Made by a program: the position numbers and the translations under genes. A stretch of 64,000 bases of DNA, taken from NCBI RefSeq assembly GCF_001942345.1, contig NZ_MKKI01000003.1:82208-146207 (forward strand). The letters are read 5' to 3'. Within the stretch, counting starts at the first letter, position 1; each line of letters starts with the position of its first letter. This document shows positions 23,372 to 32,911 of the stretch, piece after piece. Under the pieces are notes generated by a model, which was given only the letters and a program-made list of their open reading frames with translations, was not told the DNA's origin and did not search any database. This stretch comes from Corynebacterium sp. CNJ-954 (GTDB lineage Bacteria; Actinomycetota; Actinomycetes; Mycobacteriales; Mycobacteriaceae).

Positions 23372-23662
23372 ATGGCGTATACCGCTACGAGTTGGGTGAA
23401 TGGTTCGGAGCCTGCGATTAATGCCGCGAATCTGAACAAGTTGGAGGCTGGTGTGGTTGCGGCTCATGAGGCTGCTGCCGCGCCGGTGACGTGGGGGGAT
23501 GTGTCGGGTAAGCCGTCTACGTTCCCGCCGGTTGTGGGGACTTCTGCTTCGTCTGCGAAGGCGGGGAACTGGAAGCCTGCGGTTGCTGATGTGACCGGCC
23601 TTGAGGCGAAGATCAGCGAGCTTGAGGCGCGGATCGCGGCTCTTGATCCTGACGGCGAGTAG
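23372..23662 (+). CDS. Small tail-region protein with fibre-type linker
   Basis: 96 residues. Start MAYTATSWVNGSEPAIN, then LNKLEAGVVAAHEAAAAP, VTWGDVSGKPSTFPPVVG (a segment recurring in actinophage fibres and decoration proteins), and a terminal coiled coil (LEAKISELEARIAAL) that would trimerise. Likely a decoration or fibre piece. The 141 bases that follow, to 23803, are AT-rich, with a CTAAC/GTTAG stem at about 23738-23757 and no gene. Confidence 0.55.
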   Translation: MAYTATSWVNGSEPAINAANLNKLEAGVVAAHEAAAAPVTWGDVSGKPSTFPPVVGTSASSAKAGNWKPAVADVTGLEAKISELEARIAALDPDGE

Positions 23663-23803
23663 TCGTCTCGTCCCCTGGGTTGCGGGACGTTAAATATTGT
23701 AGCCCGGTTGGGCCGGGGTCCGTGTGTCGCCCCTGCCTAACTTTTAAACATGTTAGATCAGGCACACATATAACTTATTAAAAGCCACCGAAAGGACACA
23801 CAC

Positions 23804-24133
23804 ATGGCATTCCGAATTGAAAATATCGACCGCCCCGAAAACTACGTTGAGTTCGAGATCGAGCAGGCAGATGGCAAGGTTGCTAACTTCAGCATCCCGA
23901 AGTCCGACTGCATCGCGCCTAGCGTTCTTAAGAAGCTGGACAGCCTCATCGCCGCGCAGGGCGAGAACTCTTCCATTGTGGAACTCAACCGAGAGTCCTT
24001 GAAGATCCTCGCACCTGAGCATAAGAAGGTATTCGACACTCTTGTTCAGCGCCAGATGGACGCTATTTTCAAGCACTGGAATGATGAGTCCGAGGTGCCT
24101 TTGGGGGAATCCGAAGCCTCTACCGATTCCTGA
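23804..24133 (+). CDS. Tail assembly chaperone (G-type)
   Basis: 109 residues from ATG 23804 behind CGAAAGGACACACAC. Small acidic-ended protein (residues about 95-109 ESEVPLGESEASTDS) placed between tube and tape measure, where nearly all siphoviruses encode two chaperones by frameshift. The -1 product continues in the next entry. Needed for tape-measure folding; not in the virion in related phages. Confidence 0.8.
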   Translation: MAFRIENIDRPENYVEFEIEQADGKVANFSIPKSDCIAPSVLKKLDSLIAAQGENSSIVELNRESLKILAPEHKKVFDTLVQRQMDAIFKHWNDESEVPLGESEASTDS

Positions 24134-24519
24134 TCGAGGATCGAGAGGCTAAGCAGAAGCTTGCGCTAGATATGATGGACCGGGGGTGGTCCATCGGGGA
24201 TATCGGGCACCGGCTCACGTGGTGGGACGTGAAGACATTCGTTCAAGGGTTGCTGCCGGACTCGCATCTGAAGCGTTATTGGAATCCGGAGCAGTATCTT
24301 CCATATATTCTCCACAAGCCGGAGAATCAGATTCTCGGTCAGATTCATGACCAGATTCAGGCGTACCCCTATATTCGGGCTGGTAAGGGGAAGGATATTC
24401 CGCAGGGGATTATCCAGTACTGGCTTGAGAAGCAGGTTGAGCAGAAACGCGAGTCGGAGAAGAAGCATCTTTCCGCCGCTGAGATTCGCGCTGCGGTGTC
24501 CGCATCTATGCGCAAGTAG
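24104..24519 (+). CDS. Tail assembly chaperone, -1 frameshift extension (T-type)
   Basis: No good start exists for this frame, but the -1 frame is open from the end of the first chaperone. At TTG-GGG-GAA (24101-24109) a -1 slip gives GGA-ATC-CGA and reads on as SLYRFLIEDREAKQKLALD, then WSIGDIGHRLTWWDVKTFV, to 24519. The G-run is the likely slippery site. The downstream ATG at 24172 is internal. The fusion would be about 238 residues. Called from operon position and open frame; the slip itself is inferred. Confidence 0.75.
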
Positions 24520-24538
24520 TTCCTTTTAGGAGGGGATC

Positions 24539-27500
24539 ATGGCCGAACTTGGTGTTGGTTATATTTCGATTGTTCCGGAGGTCTCGAAGATCTCTCCCGG
24601 TATCGCTAAGGCACTGAAGGGTGCTGAGGGCGCGGCGGATTCTTCGGGCCAGTCGATGGGCGGGAAGATTTCTTCTGCTCTCGGCGGAGCGTTGAAGAAG
24701 GGGGCAGTTGGTACGGGTGTTGCTGCTGGCGGCATCCTTGCAACCAGCATCACTAAGGGCCTTGGTCGTCTGAACTCGATCGAGCAGGCAGAGGCGAAGC
24801 TGAAGGGGTTGGGGAACTCTACGCAGCAGGTCGGCTCGATCATGGAGAACGCCCTTGCATCGGTGAATGGTACGGCGTTCGGACTGGAGGAGGCCGCTAC
24901 TACGGCGGGTTCTCTGGTGGCGGCTGGCATCAAGCCGGGGCAGGAACTTGAGGGTGTCCTGACGACGGTTGCTGACACTGCGACTATCGCGGGTCGGTCT
25001 ATGTCGGATATGGGCCTGATCTTTGGCTCTGTCGCGGCTAAGGGCAAGTTGCAGGGTGACGACATGCTGCAACTGCTCGCTGGTGGTATTCCCGTTCTTC
25101 AGCTTCTTGCTGACGAGACGGGTAAGACCTCGGCGGAGATCTCGGACATGGTTTCGAATGGTGAGGTTGATTTCGCACTGTTCGAGCGGGCGATGAAGCG
25201 CGGCATGGGCGGCGCGGCGCTGGAGGCGGGTAACACCGTTGAGGGTGCTTTCAAGAATATGGGTGCCGCCCTCGGTCGTTTCGGCGCTACTCTCGCTGGC
25301 CCGTTCTTCACTCAGGCCGCTGGGGCTTTCGGCGGTGTCACCGAGTGGGTAGACAAACTGAATACCTCGATGAAGCCGGTGATGGAGAAGGTAGGCACGT
25401 GGCTTGAGGGGACGGCGATCCCTGCCCTGAAGCGGTTCGGCTCTGACGGCGCTAGTGCTGTCAAACAGTTGTGGACGGAGCTTCAGAACCGGGGCGTGAT
25501 TGATGGCACGGTCGATGCGTTCAAGCAGTTGTGGAGTGCGGGGAAGTCTCTTGCTCCGGCTGTTGTGTCGATCGGTAAGTCACTTGCTCAGGCTTCCGCT
25601 GCTGTCGGCGTGTCCACGTGGACGGCGTTTGTTGCAGTGTTGCAGGCTGCGGGGGCTGTTGCTGAGGCTCTGGCTGGTCCGTTACAGACTGTCGCTGGGT
25701 TCATGGAGGATCATCCGAAGATTGTTGCTGCTGCGGTGGCGGCGTGGGCAGGGTTCAAGACGCTACCGGGTATCGCGGCGAAACTTTCGACATCGATCGG
25801 GGGACTCACCCCGCGTATGTCGGAGATGGCGACCGGCTTCTCAAACATGAAGCAGGGTGCTAAGGATGTCCAGGCTTACTATGCGGCGACGGGTCGGGAA
25901 GTGTCTCGGTTCGGCGCGACGATGGTTTACGCCAGCGGATCAAGCAATACGGCTGTGGCTGGCATGGGGAAGGCATTTGTTAATGCAGGCGGAACAGCGA
26001 GTGGTTTCGGCAGTACCTTGAAGGGCCTGAGTGGCGCGGCGATGTCTGGTGTTGCTTCTGGCGCTAAGGGGATCATCGGGGCGCTTGGCGGACCTTGGGG
26101 TGCTGCAATGGCTGGTGCCGGTATTGCTGTCGGGTTGATAGCTGACTACATGCAGAAGTGGAACACATACCAAGAAGCTAGCAATACTCTCACTACCATT
26201 GGGACATCAGCATATAAGGATATGTTTCAGGCAATTGCTAGCGGTGGCGATGTGATGGCGAAGATGTCTGAGCAGGTTGACACCGTCAGAACCGCTCTGG
26301 ACAATATGGGCCACTCGAATGATGGTCCCGGAATGTGGGCTAATAGATGGAGTAGCGCCTTAGGTGCACTCAGCGGGCAAGTCCAGAACATTCCCCGCGC
26401 TCTAAACCAACTAAATTTCGATAAGACCGCCGATGATGCGGGTCTAGCTGCTGAAGCTATTGAGAACTTGGGAATGTCCAATGAAGAACTTTCGACAAAG
26501 ATCACTGGCTCGGCAGGTAACTGGTCCGCGTTCAAAGCTCGTCTTCAAGAGTCTGGCGAGGGCGGGGAACGTGCGGCTCAGTCGTTGCAGAAGCTTCGTG
26601 ATGCTCACACGAGTGCGAATGCTGAGGTGGAACGGCTTGGGCCTGCTGCGGCGAATGCTGCGTCTGTGCTTCAGGAGTTGGCTACTACGACGGGGGATGC
26701 TGCTGATCGCGCGTCTAAGCTTCGTCAGGCGTTCATGGAGCTGCGCGGCGTAGAGGTTTCCGCTACTGAGGCCGCTTCTGATCTGACCAATGAAGTCCAG
26801 AATATTGAGCAGAAAATGGACAGCGCGACTGGCGAGACTAGCGAGTTTGCCGGGGCGATGCTTAAGGCGAATGGTCAGATTGACGCAACCACTCCTGCGG
26901 GCGCTGCGCTGTATGACACTCTCGATTCGCTTGGCGATTCAATGCAGCGTTCTGTTGCCTCCGGCAATGATGCCAATCAGGTTTTTGGGCAGTCAAAGGA
27001 TGCGCTGGAGCAGATGCGTCAGCAGGCCGGAATTGGTGTCGAGGACTGGAACAAGCTTCTTCAGGTAATGGGTATGACCCCTGAAGAGATGAAGATTGTT
27101 GCTGATGTCCAGGCCGATGCGGCTAAGGCTGACCTTGCGGCAATCTCTAATCAGATCAAGGGCCTGGGAGATGGGGCGGCGAACAAGCCGATTCCGATCA
27201 AGATAAATGACGAGGAAGCTAAGACCAAGCTTGAGCAGGCGGGTTTCAAGCTCGACAACTGGGACGCGAAGACCGGGACTGCTGACCTTGATCTGACGGA
27301 TGCTGGTGCTCTAGAGCGTTACAACTGGTGGATGTCAGCCGGGTTCCCGGCGATTGATATGTCTAATCCTACGGCGAAGGCGAACCTGGATAATTCGGGT
27401 CTGCTTTACAACAAGGATTACGCGATGATGCAGCTTGCGACGCTTGATCTTGAGCGTCCGATGCCGTGGGCGAGCATGAACATTAGTTCGTTGTCGGCTC

Positions 27501-29746
27501 AGCAGTTGTCTGCGTTGCAGAAGGTTGGCCTTCTGGATGGGCAGAAGCCTACTCCGGATGCGTTCATGAATATTAGCCAATTGAGCAAGGAGCAGCAGAC
27601 TGCGCTTGCTAAGGTGTTTAATCTTGACGCTCAGACGCCTACTCCTGTTGCCGATCTGAACAAGTCGCAGTTAGACGCTAAGAAGGGTCAGGCTGATGGC
27701 CAGATCAAGAATCTCGACGGTCAAAGGGCCAATCCGAGGGCTGATCTGAACAATGATGGTGTCCGTGATGGTACTTCAGAGGCCAAGATGTGGATCGCGG
27801 GTATCCTCGGAAAAACAGTCACGATCACTTTCCGGGCCATATACGAGGGGTTCAAAGATAAACTCGGCCTAGGAGACCATTCGACTGGTGGGTATTTCAC
27901 CGGACCAGCGTACGCTTCAGGTGGACGCCATGGCGGGTACCGTCTGCCAACCAGCGGACCTGGAACAGAAGTCACTGACGGGTTCCTTGCATTCGACAAG
28001 AACAATGTTCCCGCTGCTCGTCTTGACGCTGGCGAGTGGATTATCAACTCTCGCAGTTCGAAGAAGTATCACAAGGAACTCCGGGAGATTAACAACGGTA
28101 CGTATCAGAAGCTGCCCGGTTATGCGTCTGGTGGCGTTGCCCACGCGGATGATATTGACAAGTTTGCTCGGGGTATTGAGGGTAAGCCGTACGTCTGGGG
28201 CGGGGTTAACTGGGGTGACTGCTCTGGGGCGATGAGCGCTATCGCCCGCTTCGCTGTTGGCCTTGCACCTTTCGCCGGTCGTTTCGCTACAGGTAACGAG
28301 GGCGATGCTCTGCGGTCCATGGGGTTCACTATGGGGCGTGGTTCTGCCGGTGATCTGCGGTTCGGCTGGTACAACGGCGGCGAAGGCGGAGGACATACCT
28401 CCGGCACGTTGCCTAATGGTGTGAATGTTGAGATGGGCGGCGGGCGCGGGAACGGCCAGTACGGTGGTCCTGCCGCTGGTGCTTGGCACTCCCAATACAC
28501 CGACCACGCTTTCCTTCGTGTTCCGACAAGCTACAAGGTCAGTGGCGTTGAGGGCGCTGACGGTTACGGATCGCCGGGGGACAAGACGTATGGCACTCCG
28601 GATTCTGATGCTTACGACGAGTCCGTTCCAAGTATGGAGCGGTACAACTCATCGTCCTCGACAAGTTCCGGAACGGAGTCGGACGCTCCAACCTCATGGT
28701 CCGATGTTGCCGGTCGAGCTGGTGAGGCTTTCGCTAAGGGGCAGGCGCAGAACGCTCTGAGTGTGTTCGGTATCCCTGACACCCCCCCGATCCTTGCTGC
28801 TCGTAAGCAATGGGAAGAGGAGCGTCGGAAGGCCGCTGAGCAGGCGAAGCAGGAGGCGGAGCAGTCTCGTTCGGACATTGACGGCCAGGTGTCGAACGTC
28901 TCTGAGTCGGGGCAGACTTCCGCATCTCAGGCACCGCCGAATCTGGACATGCCGGACAACATCAACCGGAACATCGAGATTGCGTACAACCCGAACGGTG
29001 GTGCGGAGCAGTGGCGCACAACTGTGGAGATGTCGCTGAAGCGAGTTGGCATGGCCCTGTCGAACACGAACAGGACTATCGAACAGATTGATATTGAGTC
29101 TGGGGGAGACCCGAACGCTCAGAACAACTGGGACATCAACGCACAGAACGGTAATCCGTCGATCGGATTGTTGCAGGTCATTAAGACGACGTTCCAGGCG
29201 CACCGGGATAAGGGGCTACCGGATGATCAGCGACATCCGTTGGCGAATGTTGTCGCCGCCCTGAACTACACGAAGGCCCGCTACGGCGGGCCTTCAAGCA
29301 TCTGGCCTACCCGTGCTGGTTACCGGGACGGTGGCGAGGTGCGAGGCCCCGGTGGGCGGCGTGCTGACCGTATCCCCGCGTGGCTGTCCGCGACGGAGCA
29401 TGTCATCAACGCTTCGTCGGCTATCGCTAACCGCGATCTTCTGTCCGCTATCAACGCCGGTTTCGATGCTGAGCAGGTCATGTCTGATCTGATCGGTGCT
29501 AACGAGGAACTGCGCGTCGCGGCGGACGGTGGCGATTGGGGTTACGGGTCGCTGTCGAATCTGCTGGGGGATCAGCGGGGACGTGCAGCGGCGAATCTCG
29601 CGGGGGATCTGGGGGAGACCTCACGGCAGGTCAGGGATGAGGTGGTCGTTAACAACAACTTTACGGCTGCTACTCCCGACGCAATGTATCGCATGTATCG
29701 CCGGGAGGCTTCACGGTCTCACGGGGGGAGGATTGGTGCTAGATGA
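24539..29746 (+). CDS. Tape measure protein with NlpC/P60-like and lytic transglycosylase domains
   Basis: 1735 residues, the longest gene here; sets tail length. The N-terminus begins VGYISIVPEVSKISPGI, typical of actinophage tape measures. Hydrophobic helices lie near residues 55-80 and 510-540. Residues about 970-1075 hold three to four repeats of a PxP...MNISxLSxxQQ unit. At 1211-1300 there is a peptidase-like domain (YVWGGVNWGDCSGAMSA, later HTSGTLPNGVNVEMG). At 1517-1590 a transglycosylase-like domain carries the catalytic ESGGDP Glu and GLLQVIKTTFQAH. The last 40 residues are a basic conserved tail. The two enzymes would open peptidoglycan during DNA entry. Confidence 0.9.
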   Translation: MAELGVGYISIVPEVSKISPGIAKALKGAEGAADSSGQSMGGKISSALGGALKKGAVGTGVAAGGILATSITKGLGRLNSIEQAEAKLKGLGNSTQQVGSIMENALASVNGTAFGLEEAATTAGSLVAAGIKPGQELEGVLTTVADTATIAGRSMSDMGLIFGSVAAKGKLQGDDMLQLLAGGIPVLQLLADETGKTSAEISDMVSNGEVDFALFERAMKRGMGGAALEAGNTVEGAFKNMGAALGRFGATLAGPFFTQAAGAFGGVTEWVDKLNTSMKPVMEKVGTWLEGTAIPALKRFGSDGASAVKQLWTELQNRGVIDGTVDAFKQLWSAGKSLAPAVVSIGKSLAQASAAVGVSTWTAFVAVLQAAGAVAEALAGPLQTVAGFMEDHPKIVAAAVAAWAGFKTLPGIAAKLSTSIGGLTPRMSEMATGFSNMKQGAKDVQAYYAATGREVSRFGATMVYASGSSNTAVAGMGKAFVNAGGTASGFGSTLKGLSGAAMSGVASGAKGIIGALGGPWGAAMAGAGIAVGLIADYMQKWNTYQEASNTLTTIGTSAYKDMFQAIASGGDVMAKMSEQVDTVRTALDNMGHSNDGPGMWANRWSSALGALSGQVQNIPRALNQLNFDKTADDAGLAAEAIENLGMSNEELSTKITGSAGNWSAFKARLQESGEGGERAAQSLQKLRDAHTSANAEVERLGPAAANAASVLQELATTTGDAADRASKLRQAFMELRGVEVSATEAASDLTNEVQNIEQKMDSATGETSEFAGAMLKANGQIDATTPAGAALYDTLDSLGDSMQRSVASGNDANQVFGQSKDALEQMRQQAGIGVEDWNKLLQVMGMTPEEMKIVADVQADAAKADLAAISNQIKGLGDGAANKPIPIKINDEEAKTKLEQAGFKLDNWDAKTGTADLDLTDAGALERYNWWMSAGFPAIDMSNPTAKANLDNSGLLYNKDYAMMQLATLDLERPMPWASMNISSLSAQQLSALQKVGLLDGQKPTPDAFMNISQLSKEQQTALAKVFNLDAQTPTPVADLNKSQLDAKKGQADGQIKNLDGQRANPRADLNNDGVRDGTSEAKMWIAGILGKTVTITFRAIYEGFKDKLGLGDHSTGGYFTGPAYASGGRHGGYRLPTSGPGTEVTDGFLAFDKNNVPAARLDAGEWIINSRSSKKYHKELREINNGTYQKLPGYASGGVAHADDIDKFARGIEGKPYVWGGVNWGDCSGAMSAIARFAVGLAPFAGRFATGNEGDALRSMGFTMGRGSAGDLRFGWYNGGEGGGHTSGTLPNGVNVEMGGGRGNGQYGGPAAGAWHSQYTDHAFLRVPTSYKVSGVEGADGYGSPGDKTYGTPDSDAYDESVPSMERYNSSSSTSSGTESDAPTSWSDVAGRAGEAFAKGQAQNALSVFGIPDTPPILAARKQWEEERRKAAEQAKQEAEQSRSDIDGQVSNVSESGQTSASQAPPNLDMPDNINRNIEIAYNPNGGAEQWRTTVEMSLKRVGMALSNTNRTIEQIDIESGGDPNAQNNWDINAQNGNPSIGLLQVIKTTFQAHRDKGLPDDQRHPLANVVAALNYTKARYGGPSSIWPTRAGYRDGGEVRGPGGRRADRIPAWLSATEHVINASSAIANRDLLSAINAGFDAEQVMSDLIGANEELRVAADGGDWGYGSLSNLLGDQRGRAAANLAGDLGETSRQVRDEVVVNNNFTAATPDAMYRMYRREASRSHGGRIGAR

Positions 29747-30840
29747 GTGGACTGTTCACGCTGACTATTGACGGCGCGGACGGTTCCGAGTGGGTGGTTC
29801 ATGGCCCAGGTTCGGAATCGTCGCCTGTGCGTTTGGAGGAGGGGGATGTTGGGGAGTTGTATGACGCCCCGGTTGATGTGACCTCTAAGGCGCGTGTGGG
29901 GCAGGCGGGGTCTCAGTATCGCGGGCACCGTGTGTTGGAGCGGCAGATTGTCCTACGGCTCACGTCTTTCGCTGGTTCGGGACTGGAGTGGGCGCGGGTT
30001 GATAGTGATTTCCGTAAGGCGTTCTCGTATGACCGGGATTCGCGCCTGCGGGTGTCTACGGAGTTGTCGGGTGAGCGGTACTTGAAGGTTCGCATGGTTC
30101 AGGAACCGGCGATCAACAGCGAGTATGACCCGCATTTCCAGCAGGTGGGCCGGTGGGAGTATTCGCTGGTCGCTTACGACCCGTATTGGCGGTCTGACAC
30201 GTACACGGATGAGTTCGTGTTCGACGGGCTGAACTGGTGCGGCGACACGATCACTGTGGACAACCCGGGGGATGTGGACTGCTGGCCGAAGTGGGTGATC
30301 GCAGGCAGGGGGCGGGCGATCCTCCCGGATTGGGACGCATCACATCTCCTACACATCCCGTACCTCAACGGTGGGGATGGGGTGGTGGACACCGACCCGA
30401 TGGAAGAACTACTGACGACGACGAACAACACGCAGGCGTGGGCGGAGATGAACGGACAGTTCGCCATGAACCCCGTTCCGGCGTACACACGCCCTACTGA
30501 GGTGCCGGTATCGATCAACCCCATGCCGAGGGTGGATGTGGTTCTCCCGGAGGCGTGGCAATCGGTGCTGTGCAACAGGCTGATGCAGTGGGCTGATCAG
30601 GTGGGGCCGGAGGTTGCTTCGACCGCTACGGCGGGGACGTTGGCGACGCAGATCCGGCAGATCCTCACGACCCCGCCTGTGGGGGTTCCGGCGTTGTCTT
30701 CTCAAATTCTCAATCGGCTGACTGTCGCGTACCTGACGCAGCAGATAAATGCGACGTATGTGTCGGTGCCGAACATTGTGGGGACGACGGTGCAGGTGCG
30801 GTTGGAGCGGCGTTGGTCGCGACCTTGGGGGCTTGAATAA
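29743..30840 (+). CDS. Distal tail protein
   Basis: 365 residues, ATG overlapping the tape-measure stop. First gene after the tape measure, the standard place of the distal tail (Dit) protein linking tube and baseplate. Beta-rich N-terminal half (RVLERQIVLRLTSF, WEYSLVAYDPYWRSDTY), the latter pattern common to Dit proteins of actinophages, then WPKWVIAGRGRAILPDW. The C-terminal 100 residues look helical and may be an added domain. Confidence 0.78.
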   Translation: MSGLFTLTIDGADGSEWVVHGPGSESSPVRLEEGDVGELYDAPVDVTSKARVGQAGSQYRGHRVLERQIVLRLTSFAGSGLEWARVDSDFRKAFSYDRDSRLRVSTELSGERYLKVRMVQEPAINSEYDPHFQQVGRWEYSLVAYDPYWRSDTYTDEFVFDGLNWCGDTITVDNPGDVDCWPKWVIAGRGRAILPDWDASHLLHIPYLNGGDGVVDTDPMEELLTTTNNTQAWAEMNGQFAMNPVPAYTRPTEVPVSINPMPRVDVVLPEAWQSVLCNRLMQWADQVGPEVASTATAGTLATQIRQILTTPPVGVPALSSQILNRLTVAYLTQQINATYVSVPNIVGTTVQVRLERRWSRPWGLE

Positions 30841-30852
30841 GGGGGTTGATTC

Positions 30853-32505
30853 TTGGGGGCTACAACTTTAGAGCTAGACACTATTTACGACTCCATTGCA
30901 GAGTTCAAGCACCAACGCGAACTGAAACGCCGAACCGACCCTGTGGTCCGCATCTTCGACGGGAACTACAATCTCCGGGGCTATGTCACGGGGCATTACT
31001 CGTGTGAGGTTGAGTTCCTACTGAACGATACTGGTGGTGGTCATCTTAATCTTCCCGAGGATCACCACATCGCGCAGTGGGTATTCAAGTACTGGGAACG
31101 CGATACGTCGAACGTTCACATGGTGGTGGACAAGGACGGCGCACGGTGGGACGGTAAGTTGGATTCCTGCACTGTTTCGCAGGACGAGGACGGGGTTCGC
31201 ACTGTTGAGCTGAAGTTCCTTTCAAGCTACGAGGAAATAAAACATATTCTCGTGTGGCCGAATCCGTTTTTGCCGACCGCAATTCAGTTTCCGAAGCAGT
31301 TCATTCTTGCTGGCCCGTCTGTTTACTGTTTGAAGACGGCGCTGTTTCTTAACCTGCTGCGTATCCAGGGGAACTTGTGGTCATTGCCGGACGATCCGCT
31401 GTCGTTCAACGGCTGGAAGCAAGGATTGAACTACAAGGAATGGCCGATACTCGTCAAGCCACAGTCCCTCGCGGGCGACGGATCGCAATGGACGGTGATC
31501 AACTCCCGGTTCAAGACGTGGCACGACATGGCGGAAACGACGCTGAGCGACGGGCAACTGTATGTGGAGTGCAGGCGGTGGTTCCCCGGTGATCCGCAGC
31601 CGTGGGATGGTGCTGACCTGTACCGCCCTGGGCAACTCATCGTGGACATCAAGGACAAGAGCGGCGTGTGGGAACAAACTTCCACCGGGGGAAACCTGTT
31701 CTCCGGGCTGGTCCGGACAATCATTCAGGTTGCCGACAACCTCATTGATGAGACCCGGGTGCACGCTGGTATTGCGCAGAACGCGAATGAATACACACTG
31801 GCGAACTACTTGGGGACGAACCCGAAGCAGCCGTGGGTGGTGTACCGCACCGACGACAAGGTGAACACAGCGGAGTCCACGGAGTTCACGTGGCAACCCG
31901 CTACGGTGTCGCAGGTTGTCGTGGGCGGTAAGTCGATGCCCGGGGTGAATGAGGGTATCAGCGCGGCGGTGCAGTTGGCGTTCAATACACTGTCTACGTA
32001 CTTGTTCCTGCCGTCATTGGGCGGGCCTGCGGACACACTGCTGAAGCCGATCTATGAGGACGTGCTGCTGGCGTTCATGGACATCAAGTCCCCGGTACGT
32101 ACAAGGCAGTTGGGCTGGTCGCACTACCGCGAACGGTTCCAGGACGGCGGGGATCAAGCATGGACATTGAGCGCGATCATCGCTCTGCGTAACGGATTCT
32201 GGGCAACCAGGGAGCGCACTTCCCACACTTTGAAGGTGGGAGACGGTGCGCCGTATCTGATTGGCGATCGGGGCGAGGGGCACTTGTTTCTCGGGGACCG
32301 TGTTGGCGGGCAGATCCCGGGGTCTCGCGAGGGAACCGTGGTTGTGGATCAGGTGTCGTCTTTGAAGCTGTCGTGGGATGCCACGACACCGCACGGTTGG
32401 GAGATCACGGTGGGCGATCCGAACGCTATTGATGATCCGTTGAACCACGCGCTGGGCCGGATCAAGGAGATTGTCGCCGCCGTGCACGATCTCGGCGTCA
32501 TTTGA
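30853..32505 (+). CDS. Baseplate/tail protein, ReqiPepy6 Gp37-like
   Basis: 550 residues starting TTG 30853 behind AAGGGGGTTGATTC. The N-terminus DPVVRIFDGNYNLRGYVTGHYS followed by LNDTGGGHLNLPEDHH matches the Gp37-like family of actinophage tail proteins, which are structurally tail-associated (gp27-type) hub proteins. Central YVECRRWFPGDPQPW and late GDRVGGQIPGSREGTVVVDQV also fit. Likely forms the baseplate hub. Confidence 0.78.
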   Translation: MGATTLELDTIYDSIAEFKHQRELKRRTDPVVRIFDGNYNLRGYVTGHYSCEVEFLLNDTGGGHLNLPEDHHIAQWVFKYWERDTSNVHMVVDKDGARWDGKLDSCTVSQDEDGVRTVELKFLSSYEEIKHILVWPNPFLPTAIQFPKQFILAGPSVYCLKTALFLNLLRIQGNLWSLPDDPLSFNGWKQGLNYKEWPILVKPQSLAGDGSQWTVINSRFKTWHDMAETTLSDGQLYVECRRWFPGDPQPWDGADLYRPGQLIVDIKDKSGVWEQTSTGGNLFSGLVRTIIQVADNLIDETRVHAGIAQNANEYTLANYLGTNPKQPWVVYRTDDKVNTAESTEFTWQPATVSQVVVGGKSMPGVNEGISAAVQLAFNTLSTYLFLPSLGGPADTLLKPIYEDVLLAFMDIKSPVRTRQLGWSHYRERFQDGGDQAWTLSAIIALRNGFWATRERTSHTLKVGDGAPYLIGDRGEGHLFLGDRVGGQIPGSREGTVVVDQVSSLKLSWDATTPHGWEITVGDPNAIDDPLNHALGRIKEIVAAVHDLGVI

Positions 32506-32527
32506 CACACAATTTTAGGGGGATATT

Positions 32528-32911
32528 TTGGGGATTCCACTTCAGGGGGACATGAACTTCGAAGAGCCACAGGAGCACCTGTTGTGGGCGCTGGTTAATA
32601 TGGGCGAGAATATTGGCGCTCCGCTTCTTCTGCCGGAGAAGTTCATGCGGGACTTTTCCGCACACTTGTACCGGTGCGGTTTTCGTCACCATGACGAATT
32701 GCAGGAGATTTGGTACAAGCCTCCGGGGGAGGGCGATTCGATCTGGCATGGTACGGGTGGTCATTGGGTTGAAGGCCCGGAGCCTGGGGTGGCCCCGAAG
32801 TTCTTCACTGATGATGAGATTGCGCAGCAGGTGATTGATTCTCTGCCTGCGGAGGTTCTGGCGAAGATCCGTGGGGGTGATGATCGTGGGGGTGATTCCG
32901 GGGAACAGTAA
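32528..32911 (+). CDS. Phage gene-29-type protein (DUF2744-like)
   Basis: 127 residues, TTG start behind TTAGGGGGATAT. The pattern GIPLQGDMNFEEPQEHLLWALVN, APLLLPEKF and HLYRCGFRHH is that of the small DUF2744 proteins found between hub and fibre genes of many actinophages. Function not established; a minor tail role is inferred. Overlaps the next gene by 32 bases. Confidence 0.7.
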   Translation: MGIPLQGDMNFEEPQEHLLWALVNMGENIGAPLLLPEKFMRDFSAHLYRCGFRHHDELQEIWYKPPGEGDSIWHGTGGHWVEGPEPGVAPKFFTDDEIAQQVIDSLPAEVLAKIRGGDDRGGDSGEQ

